The notes below the pieces were generated by a model. That model made no database searches and was not told the DNA's origin. It saw nothing but the letters and a program-made list of their open reading frames with translations. Position numbers and translations under genes: made by a program. From Acidithiobacillus sp. (GTDB lineage: Bacteria; Pseudomonadota; Gammaproteobacteria; Acidithiobacillales; Acidithiobacillaceae), in NCBI GenBank assembly GCA_028065135.1, contig JAPTWR010000189.1, positions 1 to 38,608 on the forward strand: a stretch of DNA of 38,608 nt. Direction: 5' to 3'. Positions 1 through 7,960 of the stretch are shown piece by piece. Position 1 is the stretch's first letter; each line of letters begins with the position of its first letter.

Positions 1-1
1 G

Positions 2-349
2 GATGGTATTCGGCGCCCGTACACGATGAACAAGGTCTGGAAAACAGCCCTTGAGCGCGCTGGTATTCAAGGCCTGCATTTCCATGACCTTCGCCATGAG
101 TCCACCAGTCGACTCGTGGAAATGGGGATGTCCGATACCAAGACACGCCAGATCACAGGGCACAAATCCGCCCAGATGATGGGCCGATATACCCACTTGC
201 GCAGCGAAGAACTGGTGCAGGATCTGGACGCGTGCCAGTCAACGGGTCGACAGAAAGCCTCCTCTGCAATCGACGCAAGTCCGCCAAAAACGCAAAATCT
301 ACGAAATAAGAGCAATATTGTGCCTTTTATAGGACGCGGCGCGCGATGA
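2..349 (+). CDS. Tyrosine recombinase (phage-type integrase), C-terminal part, cut by window edge
   Basis: The frame is open to the left edge, so this is the end of a longer gene; the ATG at 26 is internal. The translated part holds the C-terminal catalytic core of a lambda-type tyrosine recombinase: HDLRH (the H-x-x-R box), then GHKSAQMMGRYTH, which supplies the downstream histidine and the nucleophilic tyrosine. A tail of about 45 residues follows that is not part of the catalytic fold. Such enzymes cut and rejoin att sites during integration and excision of phages, ICEs and islands. An excisionase-like remnant follows 54 bp downstream, which fits an int/xis pair. Whether the protein is complete cannot be judged here. 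Confidence 0.85.
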   Translation, partial: DGIRRPYTMNKVWKTALERAGIQGLHFHDLRHESTSRLVEMGMSDTKTRQITGHKSAQMMGRYTHLRSEELVQDLDACQSTGRQKASSAIDASPPKTQNLRNKSNIVPFIGRGAR

Positions 350-403
350 ATTTTCTGTATCGTCATCCTTGTGGATATGGATCATTACAAGGAGGCGGTT
401 GCG

Positions 404-709
404 ATGGAGCAGGAAGAAAAACTACTGTTGACCTCGGAAGAGGCCGCAGCAATGCTACGCAAATCGGCCATGGCCTTCCGAGACAGTATGTGCCGCGGAA
501 AAGCGCCCTGGTCCCGTTGGCTTTCGGCACGGCGCATTTCGCTCCCTGTTATTCATCATATAATGGTTATTATCTTGATGGATTACGCGACGTTTAAAAG
601 TTTAGCTATATTGCCAGCCCGTGACACCGGGGCGCGAAGCATCGTCACGCGAACAACAAATGCGCTTGTTCGTCGGAATTTTGCTCGTTATCGTTTGAGT
701 CGAGCTTAA
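404..709 (+). pseudogene. Excisionase-like helix-turn-helix gene, broken copy
   Basis: The ATG at 404 has a good ribosome site (AAGGAGG just upstream). The first 45 or so residues (LLTSEEAAAMLRKSAMAFRD, MCRGKAPW, WLSARRI) align with the intact gene at 10398-10679 (LLTSEEAAALLRKTPAAFRD, MCRSRAGW, WLAARRV), a MerR/excisionase-type DNA-binding fold. From about position 540 the similarity stops abruptly: the intact copy continues with the wing (LGRRYYLRRKDVEAIL), while this one runs into unrelated residues up to a stop at 709. This looks like a 3' deletion or replacement. The short product would lack the wing and may be inactive. The paralogy is seen directly; the excisionase role is inferred from position beside an integrase. 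Confidence 0.6.
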
Positions 710-719
710 AGGCCATCCC

Positions 720-1124
720 TCAGAACCAGCTCTTGATTCGGTCGACGATCCGTTGCCAAAGAGTACGTTCCTTCTTACGACGCTCAGCGTGGGCAGCTTC
801 AAGCACATTCCTATCATGTGTCCGGTTGGCTTCGATCTGTGAGTGCGTAAACTTCGTGGCCCACCGCACCGAATTGTTCTCGATCCAATAGTGCGACTGA
901 CATGCCAGGCTCCAATTTCCGATAGACGGCACGAGGCTGACCCGACCCTTGTTCTGCTTTAAGATCCAACGACCTTCTTTAAGTGGCGTAACTACTTTTC
1001 CCTTACAGCCGCAGCAGCAGTTATGCGCCGCCGTCGAATACTTTTCCGAGATGTAGAGCACCCCGTCCTCTAACGTCTTCGGAATTCGATCGACGAACTG
1101 GGGTGTGATGCTACTGACCTTCAT
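720..1124 (-). CDS. DUF6527 family protein of the ubiquitin-like operon
   Basis: Last gene of the leftward operon. The ATG at 1124 is preferred over upstream starts because the family begins about there; it then overlaps the end of the ThiF gene by 14 bp. The roughly 134-residue protein carries a cysteine cluster (CCCGCKGKV) that could bind metal, then a tryptophan-rich segment (GRWIL, GNWSLACQSHYW) and a basic, helical tail. I recognise the DUF6527 pattern, which habitually sits beside multiubiquitin and ThiF genes. From memory it has been proposed to act as a peptidase or partner in bacterial ubiquitination-like (Bub-type) pathways. Family assignment is fairly firm, function is not. Confidence 0.7.
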   Translation of the reverse strand: MKVSSITPQFVDRIPKTLEDGVLYISEKYSTAAHNCCCGCKGKVVTPLKEGRWILKQNKGRVSLVPSIGNWSLACQSHYWIENNSVRWATKFTHSQIEANRTHDRNVLEAAHAERRKKERTLWQRIVDRIKSWF

Positions 1125-2301
1125 GGATGTCGCTCTTAGAGAGTAGGCTGTTGGCAACCGAGTATGAAACGAATCGCTCGTGGCCTATATCGCTGTAGTA
1201 TCCAATGTACTTTTTCCAAGCGACAACTGCCAAACAAGCATTCAGCGCATTGAGCTCGGCAATTTGAATGTTCTTGTCGTACTCATTAAGGATGTCATCC
1301 TGGGCAAACGATATCCGCGCCCGAGCCTCTTCTCTCGCATCGGGCAAGCTAACAACTATGCGCAGAAGTCCGCCGATTCTGCCGCGCTTGACGAAGAGTC
1401 CCATACCAACGTCAACGAAAGGCGTTCCCCAGGACTCAAGCCGAGTGACGATTGCGCGCTTTGCATCTCCACTGTCCATGGACAAGAAGACGAACGACAT
1501 GCCGGCCAATTCACCGACATTTGTGGCATCGACTTGGATTGGGTGCGTGACGATGCCGCGGTGCATCTTTGAATAGATCGACTTCAAGTATTCGACCTTC
1601 AATTGCTGAGCCCGAAGTTCCTCGATGCTTGGGGCACCCGGTGCCCGAAATGCGTTGTGCGTCAGCATCACATCGGAGTCAAACAGATGAATTTCACTGA
1701 CATGTGTCTTCGCGACGGCATCCAGAATGTACGAGCCCGTGCCGCCGAGGCCGACGATGGCAATCTTGACGCCGGCAAGCTTCGCGGCGATTCCGTGGAT
1801 CTCGGATCGCGAGGATGCCGTGTCCAGATAATTGAACGGCGACTCGGTCGGCTCAGGCTCGATGACCTGGCGGGTTTTCGCATTTAAGGTGGGATCCAGC
1901 GCGAGAGCGGGCTGCATGATAAGCGACACATAGGTCGTCATCTTCTCAAAGTAGTCCTCGTAGTAGCCGCACTGGGGCTTGCGAGAAAAGGAATGCTGGG
2001 AGACCAGACCGTTGCCAAGAACACAAGGCTCGCTGTTTTGCCGCAGGATATCGAGTGGCGCGCCGTCCTTGGAGCAAGGATATTCGCCGAGGAACTTGGC
2101 GGTATGGTCTTGTGGTCGCACAGTCACGTCGCCCGCCAATTCGAGCTTTGAGGCAACCGCACCATAAACAATTTGTCGCTGACCATTCACATACGGCACA
2201 TCGTGCACGACGAGGAAGCCGGCATCGGTAACGACGATGTTATACCCGGCCTGCCGCAACTGGAGTAGGTCGGGATTACGATCGATTGGTATGGCCGACA
2301 T
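1111..2301 (-). CDS. ThiF-family E1-like adenylyltransferase with N-terminal extension
   Basis: About 396 residues from the ATG at 2301 (MSAIPIDRNPD). The open frame continues to 2358, but the longer starts have no ribosome site and would overlap the preceding gene more. Residues 1-170 form the domain habitually fused to these enzymes (HDVPYVNG, GEYPC, HSFSRKP, NYLDTASSR), probably DUF6791 and possibly E2-like. Residues 178 to about 390 are the ThiF/E1 Rossmann fold: the nucleotide-binding loop GLGGTGS lies at about 184-190, followed by HLFDSD and DVGMGL. E1 enzymes adenylate the C-terminus of a ubiquitin-like protein and pass it on as an ester. The adjacent multiubiquitin gene is the obvious substrate. 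Overlap of about 26 bp with that gene suggests coupled translation. Confidence 0.88.
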   Translation of the reverse strand: MSAIPIDRNPDLLQLRQAGYNIVVTDAGFLVVHDVPYVNGQRQIVYGAVASKLELAGDVTVRPQDHTAKFLGEYPCSKDGAPLDILRQNSEPCVLGNGLVSQHSFSRKPQCGYYEDYFEKMTTYVSLIMQPALALDPTLNAKTRQVIEPEPTESPFNYLDTASSRSEIHGIAAKLAGVKIAIVGLGGTGSYILDAVAKTHVSEIHLFDSDVMLTHNAFRAPGAPSIEELRAQQLKVEYLKSIYSKMHRGIVTHPIQVDATNVGELAGMSFVFLSMDSGDAKRAIVTRLESWGTPFVDVGMGLFVKRGRIGGLLRIVVSLPDAREEARARISFAQDDILNEYDKNIQIAELNALNACLAVVAWKKYIGYYSDIGHERFVSYSVANSLLSKSDIHEGQ

Positions 2302-2734
2302 CGAAGAGAGTCCCATGCTTTTTGACTTCGACCTTGCCGTTCTTCGCAAGGTCACCATGGTGAGGCGTGCTCTTGGCGCGTTCGAAGCTCACCGTAAATT
2401 CGGGATCCAGGCCGCCCGGCAGCGTCGGATAGGCTAATTTGACAACCTGGTCAAACGTGACCTCTTGATGTTCGACGATGAACGGCTCGGTGTTCACGCG
2501 GATCAAGTAGTAGTTTTCAGGTGCTTCACCGACATGAAAGTGTTCGTCTTCGACGAGAAGAACGTGCGGCTCGTCTATCCGCACGGGCTTGTCTTCGGTA
2601 TTGCCACTGACCTCGCGGTACAGGACGCGGCCGTCCGGCACGTCAAGGAGTTCATACAGATCGGCACCCGTGGTTGGTGTCGACGATTGATGCGGCTTTT
2701 GATCGACGTGAATCTGCACGTGATGATTTTCCAT
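2276..2734 (-). CDS. Multiubiquitin protein (two beta-grasp domains)
   Basis: A 152-residue protein with two successive ubiquitin-like beta-grasp units. The first is about residues 5-70 (from VQIHVDQ to LLVEDEHFHVG). The second is about 74-150 (YYLIRVNTEPF, FDQVVKLAYP, ending GTLFDVGHTNRS). The closing phrase and the Thr/Asn-Arg-Ser tail are typical of the bacterial multiubiquitin family; there is no terminal Gly-Gly. A clear ribosome site (AAAGGAAAAGG on the minus strand) precedes the ATG at 2734, 12 nt after the DUF3892 stop. It is the likely modifier activated by the ThiF protein downstream. Whether it conjugates to targets or needs C-terminal trimming first cannot be told from sequence. 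Confidence 0.85.
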   Translation of the reverse strand: MENHHVQIHVDQKPHQSSTPTTGADLYELLDVPDGRVLYREVSGNTEDKPVRIDEPHVLLVEDEHFHVGEAPENYYLIRVNTEPFIVEHQEVTFDQVVKLAYPTLPGGLDPEFTVSFERAKSTPHHGDLAKNGKVEVKKHGTLFDVGHTNRS

Positions 2735-2746
2735 TACCTTTTCCTT

Positions 2747-3040
2747 TCAAATTGGGCACTGGTTGAGGGCTAGTAGGTTGTCCGTCCACACGCCGTCGGC
2801 GTGGGTGCGGACGTAAGGTGGGTGACCCGCAGTACGCACGACAGCAATGTCGGCGCGGCGGTTCGACTTAGGATCGAGCACGTAGAACCTGTTTGTGCGT
2901 TCGTCGATGCTGCGAATGACCTGCTCGCGTGTCCATATCCAACCACCTCCGGCGCTACTCGGGTTACCGAGATGCGTAATGTGTTCATGCGGGCTCTGCG
3001 GATGGGGCTTACGGATACAAGTTACTTCAACGTCTGCCAT
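2747..3040 (-). CDS. DUF3892 family small protein, first gene of the ubiquitin-like operon
   Basis: About 97 residues. The ATG at 3040 is chosen over the GTG at 3043 because AGGAG on the minus strand lies 6 nt before it. Features seen: ADVEVTCIRKPHP at the N-terminus, HEHITHLG, then WIWTREQVIRSIDE and RFYVLDP. This is the DUF3892 pattern of a short strand, a conserved HxHIT box and a helix bearing xxVIxxI. No enzymatic motif is known to me. It leads the operon, directly downstream of the two operators, so it is probably the most strongly regulated gene. An accessory or target-binding role in the ubiquitin-like pathway is inferred only from linkage. Confidence 0.7.
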   Translation of the reverse strand: MADVEVTCIRKPHPQSPHEHITHLGNPSSAGGGWIWTREQVIRSIDERTNRFYVLDPKSNRRADIAVVRTAGHPPYVRTHADGVWTDNLLALNQCPI

Positions 3041-3088
3041 CACAACTCTCCTTTCGTTCTTGATTTCACCAGGAACGTCATATATAAT

Positions 3089-3104
3089 TTGACGAATACG
3101 TCAA
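3089..3104. promoter_or_regulatory. Operator-like palindrome 1 between DUF3892 and xre genes
   Basis: Perfect inverted repeat TTGACG-AATA-CGTCAA. Its core TGACGAATACGTCA matches the second palindrome at 3135-3154 in the half-sites TGAC and GTCA with the same 14-bp span. On the minus strand the TTGACG can also serve as a -35 box for the leftward operon, with an AT-rich stretch (3078-3090) where a -10 would fall. It is the likely binding site of the divergent XRE repressor. Confidence 0.65.
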
Positions 3105-3134
3105 TCTTTTCGGCAAAAAATGGACCCCGAAGAG

Positions 3135-3154
3135 AAATGACGAAATAGTCATTT
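3135..3154. promoter_or_regulatory. Operator-like palindrome 2, adjacent to xre start
   Basis: Inverted repeat with arms AAATGAC and GTCATTT around GAAATA, ending 19 bp before the xre ATG. Core TGACGAAATAGTCA parallels operator 1 (centres about 48 bp apart). A third TGACG/CGTCA half-site pair lies at 3076-3094. The arrangement suggests autorepression of xre plus repression of the ubiquitin-like operon. Confidence 0.65.
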
Positions 3155-3173
3155 TTAATTATACGGAATCGTA

Positions 3174-3533
3174 ATGTCCGAGTCAACCCCTCCGTCTGCC
3201 ATCTTTCCTGACCGTCTGCGAATAGTGCGAGAGTACCGCGGCCTGACCCAAGGCGAACTGGCAAAGCGCGCCGAACTTCAGCCCTCTGCCATTTCGCACT
3301 TTGAAACCGGCGCGCGCAAACCGTCATTTGACAACTTGCGGCTACTCGCAGACACGCTCGACGTGACCACCGATTACCTCCTTGGACGGGTCGACGAGTT
3401 CAAGGAGCTTGCAGGAGCAGAGAAACTCCATCGCCACTACAGCTCACTTGAAGGTGATGACCGTAAATTCGCCGATGACCTGATTACGTTGTTGGCATCC
3501 AAGGCGGCGGCAAAAGGAAGTGACAAGCTTTGA
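3174..3533 (+). CDS. XRE-family transcriptional repressor
   Basis: 119 residues. Residues 12-72 form the Cro/C1-type helix-turn-helix (RLRIVREYRGLTQGELAKRA, then QPSAISHFETGARKPSFDNL and LADTLDVTTDYLLGR). The C-terminal third is a short helical dimerisation or protease-recognition tail. It is transcribed divergently from the ubiquitin-like operon, with two matching palindromes between them, and its stop overlaps the start of an ImmA-type protease gene (TTGA). This copies the ImmR/ImmA switch of mobile elements, where the protease destroys the repressor after a damage or phage cue. DNA binding is well supported; control of the neighbouring operon is inferred from the operators. Confidence 0.9.
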   Translation: MSESTPPSAIFPDRLRIVREYRGLTQGELAKRAELQPSAISHFETGARKPSFDNLRLLADTLDVTTDYLLGRVDEFKELAGAEKLHRHYSSLEGDDRKFADDLITLLASKAAAKGSDKL

Positions 3534-4405
3534 CAACGGATCCCTACGCCTTTGCGACTGCTCGTGCAGAGCACATGATCAAGGCGCTCGGGATCGCCAC
3601 ATTGCCGATCAACCCGAAGGCGCTGGCACGCCAAGCTGGCTTCGAGGTGGTTGCCAAGCCTGCAAGCCAGGCTGGCGTATCCGGCATGTTGATTCGTATC
3701 GGCAATGAGTTCGCGATCGCCTATGCCACGCACTTGGAGAATGAAGGGTTCGAGAACTTCAGCGTCGCGCACGAGCTGGGTCACTACTATCTTCCTGGTC
3801 ACATAGACGCTGTGCTTCCGAGTGGTAAAGGGATGCACGAGTCGCGTTCCGGATTCGCCTCGGCTGATCGCTACGAAAAGGAAGCCGATGGTTTTGCAGC
3901 TGGCCTGCTCATGCCCCGGCATTTGTTTTTCCCTGCGCTCGATCGAGCCGGGACAGGTCTGGCGGCCATCGAAGCGATGGCCGCCTTGTGCCGGACCTCG
4001 CTGCACGCGACTGCGATTCGCTATACGCAGTGCGCCCGGGAGCCTGTCGCGATCGTCATCAGTAAGGGCAACCAAGTCAACCATTGTTTCATGTCCCTGC
4101 CGCTCCGCGATCTTCCGGAAATTGACTGGCTGCGAAAGCGAACGGTTGTGCCCCGCGGCACGCCGACGTATGAATTCAATCACGACACAGCAAACGTCTC
4201 ACAAGGACAACGGCGTGAGGAGTCATCGAACTTGCAGGATTGGTTCGGTGGCTCACGTCAAATCGAAATCTCCGAGGACATTGTTGGCCTCGGGCGGTAC
4301 GGGAGAACACTCACCGTACTCCACTCGATTGCGCTACCGGAGCCTGAGGATGAAGAGGACGAACAGGCGCTAATCGACTCTTGGACGCCGCGGTTCCACC
4401 GCTAG
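3530..4405 (+). CDS. ImmA/IrrE family zinc metallopeptidase
   Basis: 291 residues from a TTG start that overlaps the xre stop by 4 bp; no in-frame alternative lies upstream. The zinc-site motif HELGH is at about residues 81-85 (SVAHELGHYYLPGH), and the downstream acidic helix EKEADGFAAGLLMP supplies the third ligand. N-terminal helix PYAFATARAEHMIKALG and strand are typical of the family. The C-terminal 100 residues are variable and may be sensory. Family members cleave a cognate XRE repressor to derepress genes. Here the partner is the gene just upstream, so the pair probably switches on the ubiquitin-like operon. Confidence 0.9.
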   Translation: MTTDPYAFATARAEHMIKALGIATLPINPKALARQAGFEVVAKPASQAGVSGMLIRIGNEFAIAYATHLENEGFENFSVAHELGHYYLPGHIDAVLPSGKGMHESRSGFASADRYEKEADGFAAGLLMPRHLFFPALDRAGTGLAAIEAMAALCRTSLHATAIRYTQCAREPVAIVISKGNQVNHCFMSLPLRDLPEIDWLRKRTVVPRGTPTYEFNHDTANVSQGQRREESSNLQDWFGGSRQIEISEDIVGLGRYGRTLTVLHSIALPEPEDEEDEQALIDSWTPRFHR

Positions 4406-5342
4406 AGCGCTCTCGATTCAACCGTTTACGACGACGGACATGAACGGCCCAATCCAGTCCAAGCTTTGTGAGAATTTCAACTTAAAAATTTGGATCACAA
4501 CATCGGTCTCGACACTGCGTATCCGGCTTTAGCGTCGAGGTTGCACATGAGCCACGCTTGTCGAGTTGCAGTGCTTGGATCTCAAATGGTCACTTTCCGC
4601 TTTCCCGACCATCTGCAAAGGGCACTAAGCAGCCGACCAAGATTAGGTAGCTGACAGTCGGCTATGGCCGAGGTACGGAGCTAGAAAGAAGTCGCTGAGT
4701 GACTGCTCCGTAACAAATACCTGCCCTTGAACCCCTGTAGGCACGACCATCCGCTCGGGGTCGGATGATGTCATTTGCTTTCCGCTGCTGAATGACTGCA
4801 ATCAGTCTTCTGCTGCCCATGAGTGACCCAGCGGCAATGATGCAGCTCGAGCGAACATTCAAATTCGGGTTGGGTGGGTGTAGGATCAAAGCAGTTGGCT
4901 GGCAGTAGCCGAGGAGATCCAGAAATGTTATGCAGCAATGTTGTGGGGTGTCATGCTGCAGCCTCAGTGCGGTCGAATTCGCGTTGGGCGACATGAAAAA
5001 TGTGGACGTTGATCCTGTGGCTCGAACGAAGCTGGCCCAGCTCGCGCGACGGTTAGCGGTCCCCCTTCGTCAGGATATCTGTCACCCCCCCAGGGCTCCG
5101 TCATACATGGAACTATCTTCCTGATTGTAAAGGTATATAGTTGATTATTAACGCTCTTCGCAACACTTGACTACAATTGTGCCAAACATTCAAAAGGTTG
5201 TGATGATTTCTGGGCGCAAGGCGCTTTCAAAAATCAATGGGTTACAAAAGACTTTGGCGGCGCCCTGGTCACCCCCCGGTCGCGCCACATCTCGAACGAC
5301 CAGTTCGAAGACACGTTGCCACCAATCGCGGAGAAGACGCTT
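4406..5342. other. Gene-poor stretch
   Basis: About 940 bp with no convincing gene. Open frames exist (for example 4662-4994 minus and 4930-5124 plus), but they show low-complexity residue patterns, no ribosome sites and no recognisable domain. No tRNA, clear terminator or insertion-sequence ends were seen. It may be decayed coding sequence between two inserted modules. Confidence 0.4.
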
Positions 5343-5744
5343 ATGCCAAATATGTACATACGAGATTACGACTGGGCAAATAGCAAAGTCAGAAGCATCG
5401 ACGACGCAACATTAGTTGATTTGCTGAAAATCGTTCAATATCAGGCAGGACGAATGTCCGCGCTTGAGGGTATTGGAATTAGCGACAACGCTGGGGCTGA
5501 GGATGCTTTATTTATGTATGTACTCGATGCTCTCGGAGTGCCGCCCGAAGGAGCTGAAAAGCAATTCAAGGGCGATCATGATCGTTTCGAACGAGTTTGC
5601 AAATTCTCGCGGGAATGGTTTGAGGAGTTATTTTATCAAGAGTTTCTGCTCAATAACAACGCGCACGGTTGGTCGGCGGAAGAAGTTATCAAAATGTTTA
5701 AAGAAGAAGCCAGTTCTGGCGAGTTAAGAGAGCACTACAGATAA
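5343..5744 (+). CDS. Hypothetical protein, 133 residues
   Basis: Start taken at the ATG at 5343 (MPNMYIRDYDW), with a weak GGAG upstream; a TTG at 5316 would add nine unlikely residues. The protein is acidic, soluble and predicted mostly helical (LVDLLKIVQYQAGRMSALEG, DRFERVCKFSREWFEELFYQEFLL, SAEEVIKMFKEE), with no signal peptide or catalytic motif I recognise. It stands alone between two gene-poor stretches. I do not recognise the family. Codon use and length suggest a real gene. Confidence 0.55.
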   Translation: MPNMYIRDYDWANSKVRSIDDATLVDLLKIVQYQAGRMSALEGIGISDNAGAEDALFMYVLDALGVPPEGAEKQFKGDHDRFERVCKFSREWFEELFYQEFLLNNNAHGWSAEEVIKMFKEEASSGELREHYR

Positions 5745-6279
5745 TGCCGTCCAACAAAAGATTCCAGACGACCTCAAGCTTTAATGTCCGCTTGCAGCTG
5801 CTTGAAAAGGCCTGATGCCTCTAGAGGTCGAAGGGCCGTTCCTGGGCGATAATAGCCCTTCCCAGGCTATCTGTATGCCTGCTCCCGCTGCCCTGCCGCC
5901 GTTGAGCCCTGATGGTCGGCAGTAGACTGGAAGCGGTCATTGGTTCGCTCTTGGCTCTGTTCAATTAGGCATCCAAGCACCAATAGCTTAATGAGTGGCT
6001 TTGCAGACTTAATAGCACTATGATCTCCTTATTACGGAATGCTAGCAGGAGACCTGACCATGACAGCGGCACAACAGCTTGGCCAACCGACAAGTGTCGG
6101 AATGAGCAGCCTCAACTTTGTCTCATAATGGCACCCAATGGGTAAGTGATGAACCCAGCAAAATCAAGCCATCCGTTCCTGCTAGGTTTGCGATCACCAG
6201 AAATATTAACACATAACGTCTTGTGTCACGATTCGAGTAACCATCTGTAGAGTGTGGATACCTAAAGGAGTTTGCGTGC
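5745..6279. other. Gene-poor stretch upstream of the ParA-HEPN pair
   Basis: About 535 bp without a convincing gene. A 22-codon open frame with a good ribosome site (AGGAG, ATG at 6060, stop at 6126) is present but matches nothing I know. The last 60 bp before 6280 become AT-rich and include AAAGGAG, the ribosome site of the ParA gene, so its promoter probably lies in 6180-6260. No repeats or terminators were evident. Confidence 0.4.
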
Positions 6280-7341
6280 ATGGCAATTCAAATATGCCTC
6301 TTCAACCACAAAGGCGGGGTCAGCAAGACGACAACCACATTTAATCTTGGTTGGATGCTTGCTAAAAAAGGAAAAAAAGTTCTTCTTGCTGACTGTGATC
6401 CACAGTGCAACCTTACTGGAATGGTCCTAGGATTATCAGGACCTGATGAGTTTTCAAAAATATATAGTGCGGGCGGGGTAAGGAACATTCGCGATGGGCT
6501 TGCGCCTGCGTTTGAATCTCGACCAGTGCCTATTGAACCAGTAGAATGCGAACAAATTGCAGGCCAACCACTTATGCACATAATACCAGGCCACATTGGT
6601 CTGGCTGAATATGAAGTAACACTCGGAATTGCGCAGGAGCTTTCCGGCTCTCTTGTAACCCTTCAGAACCTGCCTGGTTCACTAAGTCATTTATTCAAAA
6701 TCACAGCAGATCGCTATGCCAGTGATTACATTATCATTGACATGAGCCCAAGTTTGGGGCCAATCAATCAGAATTTATTGATGACTAGCGACTACTTCAT
6801 AGTTCCAATGGCCCCTGATTATTTCTCTGTAATGGCAACAGATTCACTGGCGAAAACTCTACCCAAATGGAGAGCATGGGCAAAACAAGCGCAAGGCATT
6901 TCCTTGCTTCAGAAGGCAACGTATCCATTTCCAGAAATAGATCCTAAATTTTTAGGCGTTGTTATTCAAAAGTACCGACTTAGAGAAGGAGACGCAGCAT
7001 CCGCCGCGTTCCAAAAGTGGATTAATGATATAAATGATGGCATCACCAATAAGCTTGTTCCAGTTTTAAAAGACTGCGGCATGATGCTACCAGAGAAAGA
7101 TTATATAAACGTTGGTCTAACTGATAATTTTACAATCCTTCAAATGTCTGATTTCAACAGCTTAATTGCCCTCTCGCAAAAGCATAAGGTCCCTGTTTTT
7201 GAACTAAGTGATACACAACTAGAACAGACTGGAATCGTCCTTGAAAGGACAAAATCATCAATGGCTACCTTTAACAACCTTTTTTCTGATGCTGCCGATA
7301 AAATTATTCATATGACAGAAAATGCAAAGAGCTATCGATAA
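6280..7341 (+). CDS. ParA/Soj-family ATPase (orphan, paired with HEPN protein)
   Basis: 353 residues. The deviant Walker A is at about 11-18 (KGGVSKTT, with the signature lysine and a serine where KGGVGKT is usual). Switch I is LADCDPQCNLTG and the Walker B-like segment is IIIDMSPSLGPINQ. ParA ATPases dimerise on ATP and coat DNA or scaffold partners. Here no ParB or centromere-like repeats follow; instead a HEPN-domain gene begins 20 bp before this gene ends. That points to a defence or toxin module rather than plasmid partition. The region is clearly AT-richer than its flanks, suggesting separate acquisition. The family is firm, the role is inference. Confidence 0.88.
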   Translation: MAIQICLFNHKGGVSKTTTTFNLGWMLAKKGKKVLLADCDPQCNLTGMVLGLSGPDEFSKIYSAGGVRNIRDGLAPAFESRPVPIEPVECEQIAGQPLMHIIPGHIGLAEYEVTLGIAQELSGSLVTLQNLPGSLSHLFKITADRYASDYIIIDMSPSLGPINQNLLMTSDYFIVPMAPDYFSVMATDSLAKTLPKWRAWAKQAQGISLLQKATYPFPEIDPKFLGVVIQKYRLREGDAASAAFQKWINDINDGITNKLVPVLKDCGMMLPEKDYINVGLTDNFTILQMSDFNSLIALSQKHKVPVFELSDTQLEQTGIVLERTKSSMATFNNLFSDAADKIIHMTENAKSYR

Positions 7342-7921
7342 CTTCCTAAACAGTATGGACAGAGTTGATAATATTGGCGGTCTATATAGAGCGCTATCTA
7401 GTTTAACAACTGGTATTATTGATAAGTCTGATTTGCTCCGCGCGCAAATTGTCATGGCAGTCAGCGCGTTGGATTACTATATACACGAAGCAACAGTTAT
7501 TGGAATGATTGATACTATTGAGGGGCGAAGGCCACCAACTAAGTCATTTGATAATTATCGTGTTTCTGTGCGCAATATCTCGTTAGGTACGCAGAGTGGC
7601 GGCAGTGTATGGTTCGAAAACGACATAAGGGAAAGGCATGGTTTTGCATCATTCCAACAGCCAGACAAAATTGCTGATGCCATCCATCTATTCTCTACCG
7701 TAAAACTATGGAGTGCCGTTGCTTTAAAAATGACAAAATCAGAAAAAGATATAACGGATGAGTTAAGGCTTATAATTTTACGCCGGAATAAGATAGCTCA
7801 TGAAGCAGATATGGATCCTAGCTATCCTGGAACAAGGTGGCCTATTCATGAATCTGAAGTTGTGCGATCACTAGCCTTTTTGCGTGAATTATGTATGAGC
7901 ATCCATAACGTCATCATATAA
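7322..7921 (+). CDS. HEPN-domain protein, probable RNase toxin/effector
   Basis: 199 residues, starting inside the end of the ParA gene (20-bp overlap), so expression is coupled. The C-terminal half contains RNKIAH at about 155-160, the R-x4-H motif that forms the composite active site of HEPN ribonucleases. An earlier helix (VMAVSALDYYIHEA) is characteristic of the RiboL-PSP-HEPN/MAE_28990-like group. HEPN dimers often cut tRNA or other RNA on activation. The expected logic is that the ParA-like ATPase senses or restrains and the HEPN protein is the effector. Catalysis is not proven, since some HEPN proteins are scaffold-only, but both motif residues are intact. Confidence 0.75.
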   Translation: MQRAIDNFLNSMDRVDNIGGLYRALSSLTTGIIDKSDLLRAQIVMAVSALDYYIHEATVIGMIDTIEGRRPPTKSFDNYRVSVRNISLGTQSGGSVWFENDIRERHGFASFQQPDKIADAIHLFSTVKLWSAVALKMTKSEKDITDELRLIILRRNKIAHEADMDPSYPGTRWPIHESEVVRSLAFLRELCMSIHNVII

Positions 7922-7960
7922 ATCATAAAATACGATACAAATTGCATGGTTCTGGTGGTT

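Noticed and set aside
4662..4994. 110-codon minus-strand ORF
   Set aside because: No ribosome site, low-complexity composition and no family resemblance; judged a chance frame in a gene-poor stretch.
6060..6128. 22-codon ORF with a good AGGAG ribosome site
   Set aside because: Too short, no coupling to a neighbour and no recognisable motif; mentioned only in the gene-poor entry.
6280..7921. Plasmid partition locus
   Set aside because: ParA is present but no ParB gene or parS-like repeats follow; a HEPN gene does.
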